From contig JAVEUJ010000150.1 of assembly GCA_034005635.1 (NCBI GenBank), positions 1 through 5,738 on the forward strand: 5,738 nt of DNA, written 5' to 3'. This document shows positions 1-5,285 of the stretch, one piece after another. This stretch comes from JAAZFE01 sp034005635. Its GTDB lineage: Bacteria; Verrucomicrobiota; Kiritimatiellia; CAIQIC01; Lenti-01. The position numbers were made by a program, and so were the translations under genes. Position 1 is the first letter of the stretch. Each line of letters starts with the position of its first letter. Below the pieces are notes generated by a model. That model was not told the origin of the DNA. It ran no database searches and saw only the letters and a list, made by a program, of their open reading frames with translations.

Positions 1-759
1 GAAACCTTGCTTCTGCTGGATCAGCGCGAGGGCATCGAAATTGCGCACACCGCCGACCTGCCCGGGCAGACAGGACTCGGATCGTCTTCCTCCTTCACCG
101 TTGGTCTGCTCAACGCCCTCCAAACCTTCAATGGCCACCGCAGCACACCCGAAGATTTAGCGCGGCAGGCCATTCACATCGAACGCGAACGCGTGGGCGA
201 TGCCGGCGGCTGGCAGGACCAGTACGAAGCCGCCTATGGCGGTTTCCGCCGCATCGAATTTGGTCCCAACGACGCGGTGCGGGTACTCGACGTTGATGTA
301 TCCGCGGCCCGTCTGCGTGAGCTTGAATCCCACCTGCTCTTGTTCTACATGGGCACCGAGTGCTCCGGGATGCCCATCCTGCAAAACCAGGAAAAACGGA
401 CCGCAGAAAACGAAACCACCCTAGGCCGCATGCGCCAAATGGTGGATCAGGCCGAGCAGATCCTCACCGGCACGTCACCCTTGGCGGAATTCGGCGACCT
501 GTTGCACGAATCGTGGCAGCTCAAGCGCTCGCTATCATCTGGCATCAGCACCCCGCAGATCGATCAGGCCTATGCCACTGCGCGCGCCGCTGGGGCGCGC
601 GGCGGCAAGCTGCTGGGCGCGGGTGGTCGCGGTTTCGTCTGTCTGTTTGTCGAACCTCCTCAACAGGCGGCCGTTCGCACCGCCCTCCACGGCTTGGCCG
701 AAGTCCGCTTCCGCTTCGCTTCCGAAGGTAGCCGCATCATTTTCAGCAGTGATGACTGA
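1..759 (+). CDS. GHMP-family sugar kinase, heptose-7-phosphate kinase-like (5' partial)
   Basis: The reading frame is open from base 1 to the TGA at 757-759, giving 252 visible codons. GHMP kinases transfer the ATP gamma-phosphate to a small metabolite, in the cytoplasm. Numbering from base 1, the ATP-binding loop PGQTGLGSSSS is at residues 21-31. A GGWQDQYEAAYGGF stretch with D73 matches the GxQDQ active-site region of the D-glycero-D-manno-heptose 7-phosphate kinase (HddA) branch, and the C-terminal glycine motif GAGGRGF is at 206-212. HddA-type enzymes are about 330-350 aa with the loop near residue 100, so roughly 80 N-terminal residues probably lie upstream; the TTG at 7 is not the true start. 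The stop overlaps the next gene by 8 bases, which suggests one operon and translational coupling. The adjoining glycosyltransferase supports a role in nucleotide-activated sugar supply for a surface glycan. The GHMP family is secure; heptose as substrate is inference, and another sugar 1-kinase is possible. The third glycine position of the last motif is Arg210, where Gly is usual. Confidence 0.87.
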   Translation, partial: ETLLLLDQREGIEIAHTADLPGQTGLGSSSSFTVGLLNALQTFNGHRSTPEDLARQAIHIERERVGDAGGWQDQYEAAYGGFRRIEFGPNDAVRVLDVDVSAARLRELESHLLLFYMGTECSGMPILQNQEKRTAENETTLGRMRQMVDQAEQILTGTSPLAEFGDLLHESWQLKRSLSSGISTPQIDQAYATARAAGARGGKLLGAGGRGFVCLFVEPPQQAAVRTALHGLAEVRFRFASEGSRIIFSSDD

Positions 760-1966
760 TCGCCCAAAAATTGCGCTCTGGTTCCGCTACGGTCCCGCTG
801 ATCACGCGGAACTGTTTCATGCCATGCCCCAGATCATCACCGCGCTCGCCGAGCACTGCGAAGTCCACTACTACGGCCTGCGGACGACCACTCCGATCCC
901 CGAACCCATCCGCGCCAACGCCGTGCTCCATTTTCTGCCTTGGCACGTGGACCGTACGCGTACCCGCGATAAACTTATCAAAACCGCCTTGTGGCTCCTC
1001 TGCCTGCCAGTCATCGCCCTCGACTGCCGTCGACGCGGCGTCCGCGCAGTCTATATTGACGAAACTATCCCCTTTACTGCTCTCCTCGCCCGTCTATTTT
1101 TCGGCCGGGCAGTCGCCATCACCGTCGCCGATTTTTTTGCCGACATCTATTTCACCGGCACCACGGCCTGCATCGGCCGTGTCATCCGCGCCATCGATCT
1201 GTGGAGTTGGAAGCGCCTGCCTCTGATCTTTACTCGCGCCGCCACCACCCGCGCTTTCTTGGCGCGGCACGGCATCGATCCTGCGCGCGTCCATCCCGTA
1301 TACGATCCCTGCGACCTGTCTATCTACCGCCCCCTCCCCGCCGAGGAACGCGCTGCGGCCCGCCGCCAGTTCGGCTACGGCCCCAACGACGTGGTGCTTG
1401 TCCATCACGGCATTCTGCATCCCAACAAGGGCAATGACCTCATCATCCGCGCTCTCGCCAATATGCGCTCAGAATTTCCTTGCCTGCGCTTCCTTCTAGT
1501 CGGCGATGGCCCCGAAATGGGCCGCCTGCGCCACCTCGTCCAGGAATTGAATATGACCGATGTCTGCACCCTGACCGGCTGGCTGCCCACCCTGACTGAT
1601 GTCTGCTGTGCGCTCAACGCGGGCAATGTCGGCCTCGTTATGCGCACCGGTGCCGAATCCGATGACTTCCACATGACCGGCGCGCTTGTTCACGCCATGG
1701 CTTGCGGCTTGCCCATCCTCGCCGCGCGCTTGGGGGGCGTCTCTGAAGTTGTCGTGGAAGACCGTAACGGCCTGCTATTCGCTCCAACGGACATGCCGGA
1801 ATTTCAACGCCAATTAACCCGGTTTATCCGCGAACCTGATTTGCGTGCGCGCTGCGGACAGGTCGCGGCCGAGGACGCTAAAATCCACTTTGATATTCAA
1901 CGCGTGACAGATGCCACCGTCCAGCCGTTGCTACGCCTGGCCGGGATCGATGTGGTTGCCTCCTGA
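752..1966 (+). CDS. GT-B fold glycosyltransferase, family 1/4-like
   Basis: This is a complete 404-aa protein that probably moves a sugar from a nucleotide donor to a glycan or lipid-linked acceptor at the cytoplasmic face of the inner membrane. The ATG at 752 was chosen because homology-like sequence (MTDRPKIALWFRYGP) begins there; the frame stays open upstream only inside the kinase gene. The N-terminal half carries a hydrophobic patch (residues 76-92), which suggests membrane association. The C-terminal Rossmann half is typical of GT4 enzymes: VHHGILHPNKG (217-227, with the phosphate-binding-type K226), LLVGDGPE (248-255), LTGWLP (274-279), then AMACGLPILAARLGGVSEVV (315-334), which lines the donor nucleotide site. 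Most of the family have an E-x7-E pair whose second Glu directly precedes the AMACG-like block; here that position is His314, and the region reads AESDDFHMTG. ATGACTGA couples it to the kinase. Donor and acceptor cannot be read from the sequence. Confidence 0.88.
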   Translation: MTDRPKIALWFRYGPADHAELFHAMPQIITALAEHCEVHYYGLRTTTPIPEPIRANAVLHFLPWHVDRTRTRDKLIKTALWLLCLPVIALDCRRRGVRAVYIDETIPFTALLARLFFGRAVAITVADFFADIYFTGTTACIGRVIRAIDLWSWKRLPLIFTRAATTRAFLARHGIDPARVHPVYDPCDLSIYRPLPAEERAAARRQFGYGPNDVVLVHHGILHPNKGNDLIIRALANMRSEFPCLRFLLVGDGPEMGRLRHLVQELNMTDVCTLTGWLPTLTDVCCALNAGNVGLVMRTGAESDDFHMTGALVHAMACGLPILAARLGGVSEVVVEDRNGLLFAPTDMPEFQRQLTRFIREPDLRARCGQVAAEDAKIHFDIQRVTDATVQPLLRLAGIDVVAS

Positions 1967-2241
1967 ATTTCTCCATCACCTGTCCATCGAACACACCGCG
2001 CTCTCTGTAGCGTAGCACCTCCTAAGTCCGTGCCTCCTGCCTGTGTCTTTTGTAACTAGGCGCCTTCTTCGTGCCATTGCGTCTTGGCGTGACACTGGCT
2101 GTTTGGGCTGCTTGTCCCACCACAATCATTGCCGCCTCCTTATGATGCGGCTGGCATGATGCCGAAATCCCCGCCGTTTGCCAACCGTCAGGCTGCTTGA
2201 TTCTTTACTGTCAGCCCCCGTGCCCCCTCCCGTCTTTAGTA

Positions 2242-2292
2242 CACCCCTCGTGCGCGGTTATTATAATAACCGCGCAGTAATATTTAGTCTGT
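2242..2292 (+). repeat. Palindromic repeat unit, copy 1
   Basis: The core at 2251-2276 is a perfect 26-bp palindrome: arm TGCGCGGTTAT, centre TATA, arm ATAACCGCGCA. As single-stranded DNA or RNA it can fold into an 11-bp stem with a 4-base loop. A 16-base tail (2277-2292) resembles the tail of copy 2 at 12 of 16 positions, and the 9 bases before the core resemble copy 2 more weakly, so the tail gives the unit a direction. No T-run follows on either strand, so it does not look like an ordinary intrinsic terminator. It could be a REP-like dispersed element, a transposon end or a dimeric-regulator site. Confidence 0.85.
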
Positions 2293-2310
2293 CATGTGAC
2301 TAATCGCCCC

Positions 2311-2361
2311 GCTGTAATCCTGGAAAAAATCATTTTTGCTTCTCTAATAAAGGATTACAGC
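2311..2361. repeat. Inverted repeat with 11-bp perfect arms
   Basis: GCTGTAATCCT at 2311-2321 is exactly complementary to AGGATTACAGC at 2351-2361, enclosing a 29-base AT-rich loop. The loop holds a smaller inverted repeat, AAAAAT-C-ATTTTT (about 2325-2337). The element lies close to midway between the two 26-bp palindromes. An 11-bp perfect match at this distance is unlikely by chance in a gap of this size. It might be the core of a small mobile element, a structured RNA or a regulator site; no coding function is visible. Confidence 0.75.
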
Positions 2362-2407
2362 CACTACGGCCCCGTATTGTGGAGCCAACTCTCACGACAT
2401 TTTTCCG

Positions 2408-2458
2408 CATACCTTGTGCGCGGTTATTGTAATAACCGCGCAGTGACATTTGGGCTGT
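2408..2458 (+). repeat. Palindromic repeat unit, copy 2
   Basis: The core at 2417-2442 has the same two 11-base arms as copy 1 with no mismatch; only the loop differs, TGTA instead of TATA. It lies 166 bases downstream of copy 1 in the same orientation, judged from the shared tail (2443-2458 compared with 2277-2292). Sequence identity falls away on both sides of the ~51-bp unit, so the unit rather than the whole region is repeated. The arms are fully conserved while the tail has drifted, which hints that the hairpin itself is what is maintained. Confidence 0.85.
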
Positions 2459-2512
2459 GAATTTAATGGAAAGACCGTTTCTGGGTCTGTCACTTAGATA
2501 CTCGCCCCCCTC

Positions 2513-2553
2513 CCCGCGACTTTGTGTCGCGGGAGACCAAGGTTCGTTTTTTT
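2513..2553 (+). terminator. Candidate hairpin terminator, atypical
   Basis: CCCGCGAC (2513-2520) pairs perfectly with GTCGCGGG (2526-2533) around the 5-base loop TTTGT; allowing one bulged C extends the stem by two pairs. On the plus strand a run of seven T (2547-2553) follows, but only after a 13-base spacer, which is too far for a classical intrinsic terminator. On the minus strand the hairpin begins 26 bases beyond the ilvD stop but is followed by a G-run, not a T-run. It may protect the 3' end of the ilvD transcript or act as a weak terminator for plus-strand transcription. Confidence 0.4.
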
Positions 2554-2559
2554 GCCGCG

Positions 2560-4254
2560 TCAGGCGTCCGTCACGGCGCCGAACGAGGCGCTGCCGACCT
2601 GCCGCGCGTACTTTGCCAGGACGCCGCGGGTTTCTCGCGGCTTGGGTGCCTTCCATTTTGCTTGGCGTTTTTTCCACTCGGCCGCCGAGATAGCCAGATC
2701 GATTTGCCGCGTCTCCGCATCAATATCAATCCGATCGCCATTCTTGACCCACGCAATCGGTCCGCCCACTGCCGCCTCTGGCGATATATGCCCCACGACA
2801 AATCCGTGGCTGCCGCCGGAGAATCGTCCGTCGGTGATCAACGCTACATCTTTGCCCATCCCACGTCCCATGATAGCCGACGTGGGCGACAGCATCTCGC
2901 GCATACCCGGCCCGCCCCGGGGGCCTTCGTTACGAATCACCACGACGTGGCCCTTTTTTACTTTGCCGGCTAAAATCGCATCCAGCGCAGTTTCTTCCGA
3001 TTCAAAGACGATGGCGCGCCCGGAGAACCGGAGGCCCTCGTGGCCCGTAATTTTTGCCACCGCTCCTTCCGGCGCCAGGTTGCCCCGCAAAATAACGAGA
3101 TGGCCCGTCGGTTTGATCGGATCGGAGAGCGGACGGATGATGGTCTGCTTCGCTGGATAGGGTCGGATGCCGCGCAGATTTTCCTTCATCGTTTTGCCGG
3201 TCACGGTCAGCAAATCGCCATTCATTAGCCCTTCTTCAATCAGCCGTTTCATCAGCGGCGCGGTGCCACCAATGGCTACCAAGTCCGACATTACGTGTTG
3301 TCCGGAGGGTTTTAAGTCGGCCAGCACGGGCGTGCGCGCCGCGACCCGGGTAAAGTCGTCCAGGTCCAGTTTGATTTTTGCCGTATGGGCCATGGCCAAC
3401 AGATGCAGAACCGAATTCGTGGACCCGCCCATCGCCATCACCAGCGCAATGGCATTCAGAAATGCCTCGCGTACCAGGATATCGGATGGGCGGATACCGC
3501 GTTTAATCAGGTTCACTACCGCTTGTCCCGCCTCGCGGCAATCGCGTACCTTGGCTGCCCCTACAGCATTTTGCGCTCCGCTGTTTGGCAGGCTCATGCC
3601 CAGAGCTTCGATGGCCGATGCCATGGTATTGGCGGTGTACATTCCACCGCACGATCCCGCCCCCGGTATAGCACAGGCCTCGATCTCGCCCAGTTCCTTG
3701 CCTGAAATCTCCCCGCGTGCTTCTTGGCCAACGGCTTCGAATACACTGACGATATCCACCTTGCGTCCATGGTGGCAGCCGGGCTTGATGGTACCGCCGT
3801 AGACAAACACCGCCGGACGGTCCAGCCGGGCCATCGCTATCAAACAGCCGGGCATGTTCTTATCACACCCGCCAATCGCGACTAGCCCGTCAAAGGCCTC
3901 GCAGCCCGCCACCGCCTCGATCGAATCTGCGATGATCTCGCGCGACACTAGGGAATAGCGCATACCGGCGGTCCCCATTGAAATCCCGTCGGAGATCGTG
4001 ATGGTATTAAAAATCACCGGCTTGGCGCCCGCTGCCACCACCCCTTCGGCTGCGCGACGTGCCAGGCGGTCAATGTGCATGTTGCACGGCGTCACCTGGC
4101 TCCACGTCGACGCCACACCCACCTGTGACTTCTGGAAATCCTTGTTCGTGAACCCCACCGCGTGCAGCATCGCCCGGCCGGCGGCCCGCTCCGCCCCATC
4201 CGTCACGGCCTGGGACCATTTTCGATGCAACGATTCCCGCTTAGCTTTTTTCAT
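2560..4254 (-). CDS. ilvD: Dihydroxy-acid dehydratase
   Basis: This is a complete 564-aa IlvD/Edd-family enzyme. In the cytoplasm it dehydrates 2,3-dihydroxyisovalerate and 2,3-dihydroxy-3-methylvalerate to the 2-oxo acids that precede valine (with leucine and pantothenate) and isoleucine. All expected active-site features are visible. The three Fe-S ligand cysteines are C57 (TPCNMH), C130 (GGCDKNMPGC) and C202 (GAGSCGGMYTANTM). K132 is the lysine expected to be carbamylated for Mg2+ binding, SDG lies at 88-90, and GRFSGGSHG at 476-484 holds the likely catalytic Ser479. The length fits the shorter class (about 555-575 aa) that includes known [2Fe-2S] enzymes, rather than the ~616-aa E. coli [4Fe-4S] type; cluster type is inference. 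The ATG start is preceded by a good ribosome site. It stands alone, with no other ilv genes within the window, and is divergent from ric and convergent with the glycosyltransferase. A sugar-acid dehydratase of the same superfamily is less likely given the length and motifs. Confidence 0.96.
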   Translation of the reverse strand: MKKAKRESLHRKWSQAVTDGAERAAGRAMLHAVGFTNKDFQKSQVGVASTWSQVTPCNMHIDRLARRAAEGVVAAGAKPVIFNTITISDGISMGTAGMRYSLVSREIIADSIEAVAGCEAFDGLVAIGGCDKNMPGCLIAMARLDRPAVFVYGGTIKPGCHHGRKVDIVSVFEAVGQEARGEISGKELGEIEACAIPGAGSCGGMYTANTMASAIEALGMSLPNSGAQNAVGAAKVRDCREAGQAVVNLIKRGIRPSDILVREAFLNAIALVMAMGGSTNSVLHLLAMAHTAKIKLDLDDFTRVAARTPVLADLKPSGQHVMSDLVAIGGTAPLMKRLIEEGLMNGDLLTVTGKTMKENLRGIRPYPAKQTIIRPLSDPIKPTGHLVILRGNLAPEGAVAKITGHEGLRFSGRAIVFESEETALDAILAGKVKKGHVVVIRNEGPRGGPGMREMLSPTSAIMGRGMGKDVALITDGRFSGGSHGFVVGHISPEAAVGGPIAWVKNGDRIDIDAETRQIDLAISAAEWKKRQAKWKAPKPRETRGVLAKYARQVGSASFGAVTDA

Positions 4255-4261
4255 TGCCTTG

Positions 4262-4269
4262 CCTTCCTT
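4262..4269 (-). promoter_or_regulatory. Ribosome binding site of ilvD
   Basis: On the minus strand AAGGAAGG lies 7 bases upstream of the ATG at 4254-4252. This purine-rich site supports that start. An out-of-frame short frame (ATG at 4282, stop at 4241) overlaps the ilvD start, but it has no good ribosome site of its own and no run of branched-chain amino acid codons. Confidence 0.65.
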
Positions 4270-4420
4270 TCGACTGAGCCATCAGCCTACCCCGGCTCTC
4301 TTGCCGACGCAACTCCCTCCCCCACCCTTTCAATTGCTCCGTCTGCCGCCCGGCCAGCGAACAGAGAAAAGAGAAAAAGAGAACGGGCCACTTTTCCGAC
4401 TGGTTTGAAGCACGTGTTTG

Positions 4421-4429
4421 TGGTACAAT
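4421..4429 (+). promoter_or_regulatory. Extended -10 promoter candidate for ric
   Basis: TGGTACAAT matches the extended -10 pattern TGnTAtAAT with one mismatch in the hexamer (TACAAT at 4424-4429). The best -35 at a 17-base spacing is TGGTTT (4401-4406), which is poor, as is common for extended -10 promoters. Transcription would start near 4436 and leave a leader of about 60 bases. This is pattern matching only. Confidence 0.45.
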
Positions 4430-4432
4430 AAA

Positions 4433-4490
4433 CTTGGTGTCGAACATGAGAATAACTGACCCCAAATAACATAAACATGAGACCAAGGTG
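4433..4490 (+). promoter_or_regulatory. ric leader with direct and inverted repeats, and SD
   Basis: AACATGAGA occurs twice, at 4443-4451 and 4474-4482, 31 bases apart (about three helical turns). CTTGGT at 4433-4438 is complementary to ACCAAG at 4482-4487. The second arm overlaps AAGGTG (4485-4490), the likely Shine-Dalgarno sequence 5 bases before the ATG at 4496. Pairing would therefore partly cover the ribosome site, provided transcription starts early enough to include the first arm. The direct repeat could instead be two half-sites for a regulator. Confidence 0.4.
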
Positions 4491-4495
4491 CACCG

Positions 4496-5272
4496 ATGAA
4501 AAATACCCCCCAGGATCCAAGCCGTTCAAGGAGCGATATCCGCCCAGACATGACAGTGAGTGAACTGGTCGTTCAATTTCCGCAGATGCGGCTCCATCTC
4601 GAGAAAATGGGCATTGATTATTGCTGCGGCGGAAAGCTGCCCCTGAGTGCTGCGGCGACGCAGGCAGGGGTAGAATGGTCCATGATGTTGGCGGCGCTGA
4701 AAGATGTGCTGACATCTGAACCGAAGAGTCGTGATAGCACGGATTGGAATAGTGTTTCGCTCAGCGTGCTGGTCGACCACATCGTCAATACGCACCACGT
4801 ATTCACAAAGGAGCAGTTACCGCGTCTCAACGATTTGGGGGCCAGGGTGGAAAAGGCGCACGCGGCAGAGCATGGCGAGATGCTCCGTCATCTACGGCGG
4901 GTCTATGGATCACTGCGCGACGAACTTGGGCCCCACCTGATGAAGGAAGAGCAGATCCTCTTCCCGGCCATCAAGGGTATTGACAGTTTTATGTCTGGAA
5001 CAGGCGTCAGACCATTTGTGCAGTGCGGCAGTGTCGCCAACCCGATTAGCCAGATGGAACATGAGCATGAAAGCGCCGGCAGCGCACTCGCCGAACTCCG
5101 TCAGCTCACCGGCAACTACCAGCTTCCGGCCGATGCCTGCCAAACTTTCGCCGCCTTGTACGAAGGACTGCAAGCGCTGGAGGCCGACCTCCATGAGCAT
5201 ATCCATCTGGAAAATAACATTCTCTACCCCAAGAGCATCGCCCAGGAACAAGAGATGCTCAAAAATGCATAA
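4496..5272 (+). CDS. ric: Iron-sulfur cluster repair di-iron protein (RIC/YtfE/ScdA family)
   Basis: This complete 258-aa cytoplasmic protein belongs to the family that helps restore Fe-S clusters damaged by nitric oxide or oxidants. The N-terminal ScdA_N/DUF542 domain (about residues 19-72) carries the hallmark DYCCGGK at 41-47, with the Cys43-Cys44 pair. The remainder is a hemerythrin-like four-helix domain (about 88-248). Candidate di-iron ligands, by family comparison, include H95 or H101, H122 or H126, H147 and E151 in PHLMKEEQILFP, H191 in MEHEHESAG, and H235 and E239 in HEHIHLENNILYP. Length is somewhat above E. coli YtfE (220 aa); the extra residues are mainly an N-terminal tail and a loop near 163-183. 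The ATG start has AAGGTG 5 bases upstream. Only 13 bases separate it from the AhpD-family gene, so the two are probably cotranscribed. It is divergent from ilvD, whose Fe-S enzyme is a plausible client. Confidence 0.95.
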   Translation: MKNTPQDPSRSRSDIRPDMTVSELVVQFPQMRLHLEKMGIDYCCGGKLPLSAAATQAGVEWSMMLAALKDVLTSEPKSRDSTDWNSVSLSVLVDHIVNTHHVFTKEQLPRLNDLGARVEKAHAAEHGEMLRHLRRVYGSLRDELGPHLMKEEQILFPAIKGIDSFMSGTGVRPFVQCGSVANPISQMEHEHESAGSALAELRQLTGNYQLPADACQTFAALYEGLQALEADLHEHIHLENNILYPKSIAQEQEMLKNA

Positions 5273-5274
5273 AT

Positions 5275-5280
5275 GGAGGA
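5275..5280 (+). promoter_or_regulatory. Ribosome binding site of the AhpD-family gene
   Basis: GGAGGA lies 5 bases before the ATG at 5286 and 2 bases after the ric stop. This strong site fixes the downstream start and implies independent ribosome loading within the operon. Confidence 0.75.
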
Positions 5281-5285
5281 TTCCC

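Larger units (their letters stand above)
1967..2559. other. 593-base convergent intergenic region rich in palindromes
   Basis: This gap separates the ends of two convergent genes, the glycosyltransferase and ilvD. Bases 1967-2241 are pyrimidine-rich on the plus strand, and I see no credible gene, tRNA or strong terminator in them; short frames here lack ribosome sites and recognisable motifs. From 2242 on it is densely structured: two copies of a palindromic repeat, one long inverted repeat between them and a GC-rich hairpin near the ilvD end, each listed separately. The only longer open frames (for example minus strand 2330-2677 and plus strand 2457-2693) run across these hairpins and into ilvD antisense, so I treat them as shadows. 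Confidence 0.8.
4255..4495. promoter_or_regulatory. Divergent ilvD/ric intergenic region
   Basis: These 241 bases must hold the promoters for ilvD (leftward) and ric (rightward). The ric side has an extended -10 candidate and a repeat-bearing leader, listed separately. An uninterrupted 21-base purine tract at 4363-4383 lies in the middle. On the minus strand TTGAAA (about 4334-4329) resembles a -35 element for ilvD, but no matching -10 is visible at a suitable distance. I see no branched-chain amino acid leader peptide or T-box-like leader for ilvD, and no clear FNR-type TTGAT-N4-ATCAA site or good NsrR-type palindrome for ric. Confidence 0.6.

Noticed and set aside
572..751. Upstream extension of the glycosyltransferase frame by 60 codons to an ATG at 572
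   Set aside because: The extra stretch lies wholly inside the kinase gene, is low-complexity Arg/Ala/Ser-rich sequence typical of an off-frame translation, and the recognisable protein starts at the ATG at 752.
2125..2160. Imperfect hairpin with ATCAT/ATGAT and GCCGC/GCGGC pairs as a terminator for the glycosyltransferase
   Set aside because: The stem is broken by an asymmetric internal loop and no T-run follows, so support is too weak to list it as a terminator.
2311..2361. Resemblance of GGATTACAG to a human Alu segment, suggesting contamination
   Set aside because: The match is only about nine bases, it is explained by the local inverted repeat, and the surroundings have no Alu sequence.
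2251..2442. Integron attC site or CRISPR repeats
   Set aside because: Although GTTA...TAAC is present inside each palindrome, the units are perfect short palindromes without the attC asymmetry and length, and two copies 166 bases apart with a 115-base or longer non-repeated spacer do not fit a CRISPR array.
2522..3160. Long plus-strand open frames antisense to ilvD (also 3167-3802 and 3998-4408)
   Set aside because: They mirror the codon pattern of ilvD on the opposite strand, have no recognisable domain and no ribosome sites; ilvD itself is unambiguous.
4241..4282. Leader peptide for ilvD attenuation (13 codons on the minus strand overlapping the ilvD start)
   Set aside because: It contains no Ile, Leu or Val codons, has no good ribosome site and overlaps the ilvD start out of frame.
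4287..4715. Minus-strand frame across the ilvD/ric gap and the start of ric
   Set aside because: It overlaps the well-supported ric N-terminal domain, shows no protein family features and would occupy the divergent promoter region.
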